Shown in pieces: positions 34,891-38,140 of a stretch of DNA of 38,140 nt (positions are counted from its first letter, which is position 1; every line of letters begins with the position of its first letter). The position numbers and the translations under genes were made by a program. Below the pieces are notes generated by a model. That model saw nothing but the letters and a program-made list of their open reading frames with translations, made no database searches and was not told the origin of the DNA. Origin of the DNA: Muribaculum sp. GTDB lineage: Bacteria; Bacteroidota; Bacteroidia; Bacteroidales; Muribaculaceae. The stretch covers positions 1 to 38,140 of the forward strand of contig JAMPGE010000017.1 of the NCBI GenBank assembly GCA_023664085.1, in the 5' to 3' direction.

Positions 34891-35532
34891 TCAGGAGGGA
34901 TCCTCGTCCTCTATCAAGGGCAGGCGGTAGCGGCGGCTGCTCTCCACCCTCTTGTTGCGCCAGCATTTTCGGCACACTGCCATATATCTTTCGTTGCCGC
35001 CGATCTCCACCTGCTCGCCTTCGGTGATGATTTCGCCGTTGCTGTCGATGCGGGCGTTGACTATTGTCTTGCGTCCGCAGTTGCACGTTGACTTCACCTC
35101 CTCTATGCTGTCGGCTATCTCAAACAGGCGGTGGGAACCGTCGAAGAGTTGGCTTCGAAAATCTGTACGCAGACCGTAGCAGACCACATTGCATCCAAAA
35201 TCATCAACCACCATTGCCAATTCATCTACCTGTGCGGGTGTTAGAAACTGAGCCTCATCCACCAATATCCATTCCGGAAGTGTGCCCTCGGCCTGCGCCA
35301 GATCGCGCATCATTGAGTAGAGATTCGTGTCGGAATATATCCATCTGCACTCTCGTTCTATCCCGATTCGACTATGAATCACGTTTTTACTATCGCGCGT
35401 GTCGATCACGGGCTTCATACAGATGTAGGATATGGCGCGTTCTTCAAAGTTGTAGGCCGTGGTTAGAAGCATGGCCGTTTTGGCCGAGCCCATAGTGCCG
35501 TATCTGAAATATAATTTTCCTATTCTATTCAT
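34891..35532 (-). CDS. tdk: Thymidine kinase
   Basis: A 213-residue type II thymidine kinase that phosphorylates thymidine to dTMP in nucleoside salvage. The P-loop GTMGSAKT is near residue 14, the catalytic and magnesium-binding motif is LVDEAQFL near 90, and the lasso/thymidine region CYGLRTDFRSQLFDGS is near 117. Two zinc-binding cysteine pairs are visible: TCNCGRKT and VCRKCW. The start is ATG 35532; a frame two codons longer starts with TTG. It is 78 nt upstream of the desulfidase gene in the same direction, and a shared transcript is possible. No clear promoter was found in its leader. Confidence 0.95.
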   Translation of the reverse strand: MNRIGKLYFRYGTMGSAKTAMLLTTAYNFEERAISYICMKPVIDTRDSKNVIHSRIGIERECRWIYSDTNLYSMMRDLAQAEGTLPEWILVDEAQFLTPAQVDELAMVVDDFGCNVVCYGLRTDFRSQLFDGSHRLFEIADSIEEVKSTCNCGRKTIVNARIDSNGEIITEGEQVEIGGNERYMAVCRKCWRNKRVESSRRYRLPLIEDEDPS

Positions 35533-35620
35533 TATCAAGAGTGCGGAGGGATTTATTGGTATTTCCTAAAAATATTTAGCGAAGTTACAAGATTTTCCGC
35601 TCTTCTGCAATTCTAAAACG

Positions 35621-35658
35621 TTAAAAAAAGAGACGACGCCTCTCGGCCGCCGTCTCTT
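35621..35658 (-). terminator. Rho-independent terminator after ugd
   Basis: Read leftward, AAGAGACG (35651-35658) pairs with CGTCTCTT (35628-35635), and the stem is followed by a run of T (A-run at 35623-35629 on the plus strand). It is the classic form for ending the minus-strand ugd transcript. Confidence 0.85.
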
Positions 35659-35707
35659 CAAGACTGTTGATTTTTTATAGAGATGGGTTGCGCTCCCCCG
35701 GTCAATT

Positions 35708-37015
35708 TCAATCCCGACGGAAGATGTCGCGGGTATAGACTTTGGCAGCCACATCATCCAGACAAGCATCATAACGATTGGCAACAATAGCCTGAGCCAT
35801 CTCCTTGAATCTCCTTAGGTCGTTAACAATGAGACTGCCGAAGAAGGTGGTTCCGTCTTCGAGGGTCGGCTCGTATATAATCACCTGCGCACCTTTGGCT
35901 TTGATGCGTTTCATTACGCCTTGGATGGATGACTGGCGGAAGTTGTCGGAGTTCGACTTCATCGTCAGTCGGTATACTCCGATGGTGCATGGTACTTCAC
36001 CGGTGCGGTATTGTGCGTTCTCGCCATACCATCCGGCTTTCTGAAGAATTTGGTCGGCTATGAAGTCTTTACGCGTGCGATTCGACTCAACGATTGCCGA
36101 CATCATATTCTGTGGTACTTCTGCATAGTTTGCAAGAAGTTGCTTTGTGTCCTTGGGAAGACAGTAGCCACCGTAACCGAAAGAAGGATTATTATAATGA
36201 GTACCTATACGAGGGTCAAGACCTACGCCCTCTATTATGGCTTGCGAATCAAGACCTTTTACTTCGGCATAAGTGTCAAGTTCATTGAAGTAACTCACGC
36301 GGAGAGCCAGATATGTATTAGCGAAGAGCTTGACAGCCTCTGCTTCCTTCATACCCATATAGAGAGTGGGTATATCTTCTTTGATTGCGCCTTGCTGAAG
36401 CAAACCGGCAAAGATGTGGGCAGCTTCGTCCATCTTCTCCACATCCGTTACAGCCAGTATCGCCCCATTCTCTTCAACAAATTCCGACCGATTGATAATC
36501 TTCGGTATACCGGCTATTATGCGCGAAGGATATAGGTTGTCGTAAAGAGCTTTGCTTTCGCGGAGGAATTCAGGGAAGAAGAGTAGATTAAATTGTTTTA
36601 CTCCCTCTGCCGCATACTTCACGTAAAGATTGCGACAATATCCTACCGGAATGGTTGATTTGATAACCATCACCGCATCGGGGTTTTCGCTGAGCACAAG
36701 GTCAATCACATCCTCAATGCAATGAGTGTCAAAGAAATTCTTTACCGGGTCATAGTTTGTCGGAGCTGCAATGACAACGAAATCAACATCCTTGTAAGCC
36801 GACGCTCCGTCAAGAGTCGCAGTCAAGTCCAGATCCCTATCTGCAAGATACTTCTCTATATATTCATCTTGAATCGGAGATATACGATTATTGATTTTCT
36901 CGACCTTTTCAGGGATTACATCAACAGCCGTGACACGATTATGTTGAGCCAAAAGAGTAGCTATGCTTAGTCCGACATATCCGGTTCCGGCGACTGCTAT
37001 GTTATATCGTTTCAT
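35708..37015 (-). CDS. ugd: UDP-glucose 6-dehydrogenase
   Basis: A 435-residue enzyme that oxidises UDP-glucose to UDP-glucuronate with two NAD+. The Rossmann motif [11 protein letters not shown] lies at residues 7-17. The dimer/substrate region [22 protein letters not shown] is present. The catalytic cysteine is Cys285 in [12 protein letters not shown], and Lys/Asp of the same motif are intact. The C-terminal UDP-binding domain ends [19 protein letters not shown]. It follows the epimerase by 11 nt in the same direction. Ugd makes UDP-glucuronate and the neighbouring epimerase converts it to UDP-galacturonate, a step toward capsule, LPS or other surface glycans. Confidence 0.95.
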   Translation of the reverse strand: MKRYNIAVAGTGYVGLSIATLLAQHNRVTAVDVIPEKVEKINNRISPIQDEYIEKYLADRDLDLTATLDGASAYKDVDFVVIAAPTNYDPVKNFFDTHCIEDVIDLVLSENPDAVMVIKSTIPVGYCRNLYVKYAAEGVKQFNLLFFPEFLRESKALYDNLYPSRIIAGIPKIINRSEFVEENGAILAVTDVEKMDEAAHIFAGLLQQGAIKEDIPTLYMGMKEAEAVKLFANTYLALRVSYFNELDTYAEVKGLDSQAIIEGVGLDPRIGTHYNNPSFGYGGYCLPKDTKQLLANYAEVPQNMMSAIVESNRTRKDFIADQILQKAGWYGENAQYRTGEVPCTIGVYRLTMKSNSDNFRQSSIQGVMKRIKAKGAQVIIYEPTLEDGTTFFGSLIVNDLRRFKEMAQAIVANRYDACLDDVAAKVYTRDIFRRD

Positions 37016-37026
37016 CGTATGAGAGA

Positions 37027-38079
37027 TTATAATTTGTAAAATTCTTTAAACCAAGCGACAGTGCGGTCAATGCCGGTCTGAAGCGGAGTGTTTGGCCTGA
37101 ACCCTGTGGCTTCCCCTAAAGCCGACGAATCGGCGTAGGTCTGATAGACGTCACCCGGCTGCATAGGCAGGAATTCTTTCTTGGCTTCGCGACCGATTGC
37201 ATTTTCAATGCAGGCAATGTAGTCCATCAGTTTTGTAGGCTGCTGGTTGCCGATATTATAGACACGGTACGGAGCTGGTGAAGTTGCCGGATCGGGACGA
37301 GTCTCGTCCCAATCTTTGTTGCCTTCAGGTATCACGTCGAGAATGCGAACAACGCCCTCTACTATATCATCTATGTAGGTGAAGTCACGGAGCATATCGC
37401 CGTTATTGAATACTTTGATTGCTCTGTCATGAAGGATGGCGTCAATGAACAGGAATGGTGACATATCCGGTCTTCCCCAAGGGCCATAGACGGTGAAGAA
37501 ACGTAAACCTGTTGTCGGTAGTCCGTAGAGCTTGGAATAAGCGTGTGCCATCAGTTCATTACTCTTCTTTGTTGCGGCATAAAGGCTTACCGGATGAGCG
37601 ATACCGTCATGCTCTGAAAACGGTACTTTGCCATTAAGTCCATATACACTTGATGAGGACGCATACACAAGATGCATCACCTTATTGTGCCGGCAACCCT
37701 CCAATACATTGATAAAGCCATCGATATTGCTTTCAATGTATGCGTCAGGATTGGTAATGGAATATCGAACACCAGCCTGAGCTCCAAGGTTGATGACTGC
37801 GTCAAAATTGCCATTGGCAAAAAGCATATGCATAGCCTGCTTGTCCTCCAAGTTCATTCTAATGAACTTGAAGTTAGGCTTTGTCTTGCTATTCGCAAAC
37901 TTATACCAGGCTACATCATCCTTGGCAATACCAAGCCGAGCAAGACGGCCATACTTCAAGTCCGGGTCATAATAGTTGTTGATATTATCTAAACCAACAA
38001 CTACATCATCACGATCAAGCAACCGCTTGCAAACGGCACTACCGATAAAACCGGCCGCTCCCGTTACGAGAACTTTCAT
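37027..38079 (-). CDS. UDP-glucuronate 4-epimerase-like SDR enzyme
   Basis: A 350-residue extended short-chain dehydrogenase. The NAD-binding motif is TGAAGFIGS near residue 6. The catalytic tetrad includes SSSSVYG near 145 and Tyr-x3-Lys in [12 protein letters not shown] near 167. [21 protein letters not shown] is specific to the UDP-glucuronate 4-epimerase (GAE/CapI) branch, as is [15 protein letters not shown]. Its placement directly before ugd, which makes its substrate, supports this. The start overlaps the stop of the upstream gene (TAATG), so translation is coupled. A neighbouring SDR activity, such as UDP-N-acetylglucosamine 4-epimerase, is less likely. Confidence 0.9.
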   Translation of the reverse strand: MKVLVTGAAGFIGSAVCKRLLDRDDVVVGLDNINNYYDPDLKYGRLARLGIAKDDVAWYKFANSKTKPNFKFIRMNLEDKQAMHMLFANGNFDAVINLGAQAGVRYSITNPDAYIESNIDGFINVLEGCRHNKVMHLVYASSSSVYGLNGKVPFSEHDGIAHPVSLYAATKKSNELMAHAYSKLYGLPTTGLRFFTVYGPWGRPDMSPFLFIDAILHDRAIKVFNNGDMLRDFTYIDDIVEGVVRILDVIPEGNKDWDETRPDPATSPAPYRVYNIGNQQPTKLMDYIACIENAIGREAKKEFLPMQPGDVYQTYADSSALGEATGFRPNTPLQTGIDRTVAWFKEFYKL

Positions 38080-38140
38080 TATTCTATAGCCTCCCTTATT
38101 GTCTCAACTATATATCTTACGTCGTCGTCGCTGACCCATG
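38079..38140 (-). CDS. 3' end of a probable DegT/DnrJ-type aminotransferase (partial)
   Basis: The last 19 complete codons of a minus-strand gene entering from the right edge read WVSDDDVRYIVETIREAIE and then stop. This pattern (Ser-Asp-Asp-Asp-Val, then an amphipathic Ile/Val helix) is typical of the C-terminus of DegT/DnrJ/EryC1 sugar aminotransferases. Its stop overlaps the epimerase start by one base, so it belongs to the same polysaccharide operon. Too little is present for certainty about the family. Confidence 0.5.
   Translation of the reverse strand, partial: WVSDDDVRYIVETIREAIE

Overview
This 38 kb window is chromosomal DNA from a Bacteroidota bacterium, most likely a gut member of the Bacteroidales close to Muribaculaceae. 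The placement rests on gene content: type IX secretion genes porU and porV, a DUF3078 protein, an OprP-type porin, and a CvpA gene joined to suf genes. It also rests on the promoters: several intergenic regions carry the Bacteroidota pair TTTG - 19/20 nt - TAnnTTTG, and no purine-rich Shine-Dalgarno pattern is obvious. No database search was possible, so the family-level placement is inference. I saw no tRNA, rRNA, CRISPR array, insertion sequence or prophage.

Left part (1-10.4 kb). An LptF/LptG-type permease gene (minus strand) is divergent from the acetate operon pta-ackA. lgt follows, then a 327-nt gene-free stretch filled with nested palindromes and an imperfect 35-nt direct repeat. A minus-strand operon cvpA-sufC-sufD-sufS comes next; sufB, which I would expect between cvpA and sufC, is absent.

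Middle part (10.3-23.6 kb). A membrane-anchored GH25 lysozyme is followed by a long PorU-type C25 peptidase, the redox repressor rex, a degenerate fumarylacetoacetate-hydrolase (FAH) fold protein that has lost its metal ligands, a second PorU-like C25 peptidase, porV, ispF and a UvrD/PcrA helicase. The order FAH protein, PorU-like, PorV, IspF matches, as I remember it, the Porphyromonas gingivalis PG0025-PG0028 order. This is the most interesting part of the window: two C25 sortase paralogues and an apparent pseudoenzyme locked into a secretion locus.

Right part (23.7-38.1 kb). A long plus-strand run holds topoisomerase IV subunit B (with an unusual EGLSA instead of EGDSA motif), coaD, an S41 protease, a DUF3078 protein and two unrecognised envelope-type proteins. 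Then come an OprP-like porin with a textbook promoter and a gate-domain membrane protein. The latter converges, across a perfect 48-bp palindrome, on a CyuA/CdsB-type cysteine desulfidase or serine dehydratase. Minus-strand tdk, ugd (UDP-glucose dehydrogenase), a UDP-glucuronate 4-epimerase and the last codons of a probable DegT-type aminotransferase end the window. The last three look like the edge of a surface-polysaccharide locus.

Several start codons were moved inward from the longest reading frame. The reasons were that the longest frame began with TTG (lptF, porV, porin, tdk), that a promoter lies over the longer start (GH25, rex), or that the family normally begins there (sufC, sufD, ispF).
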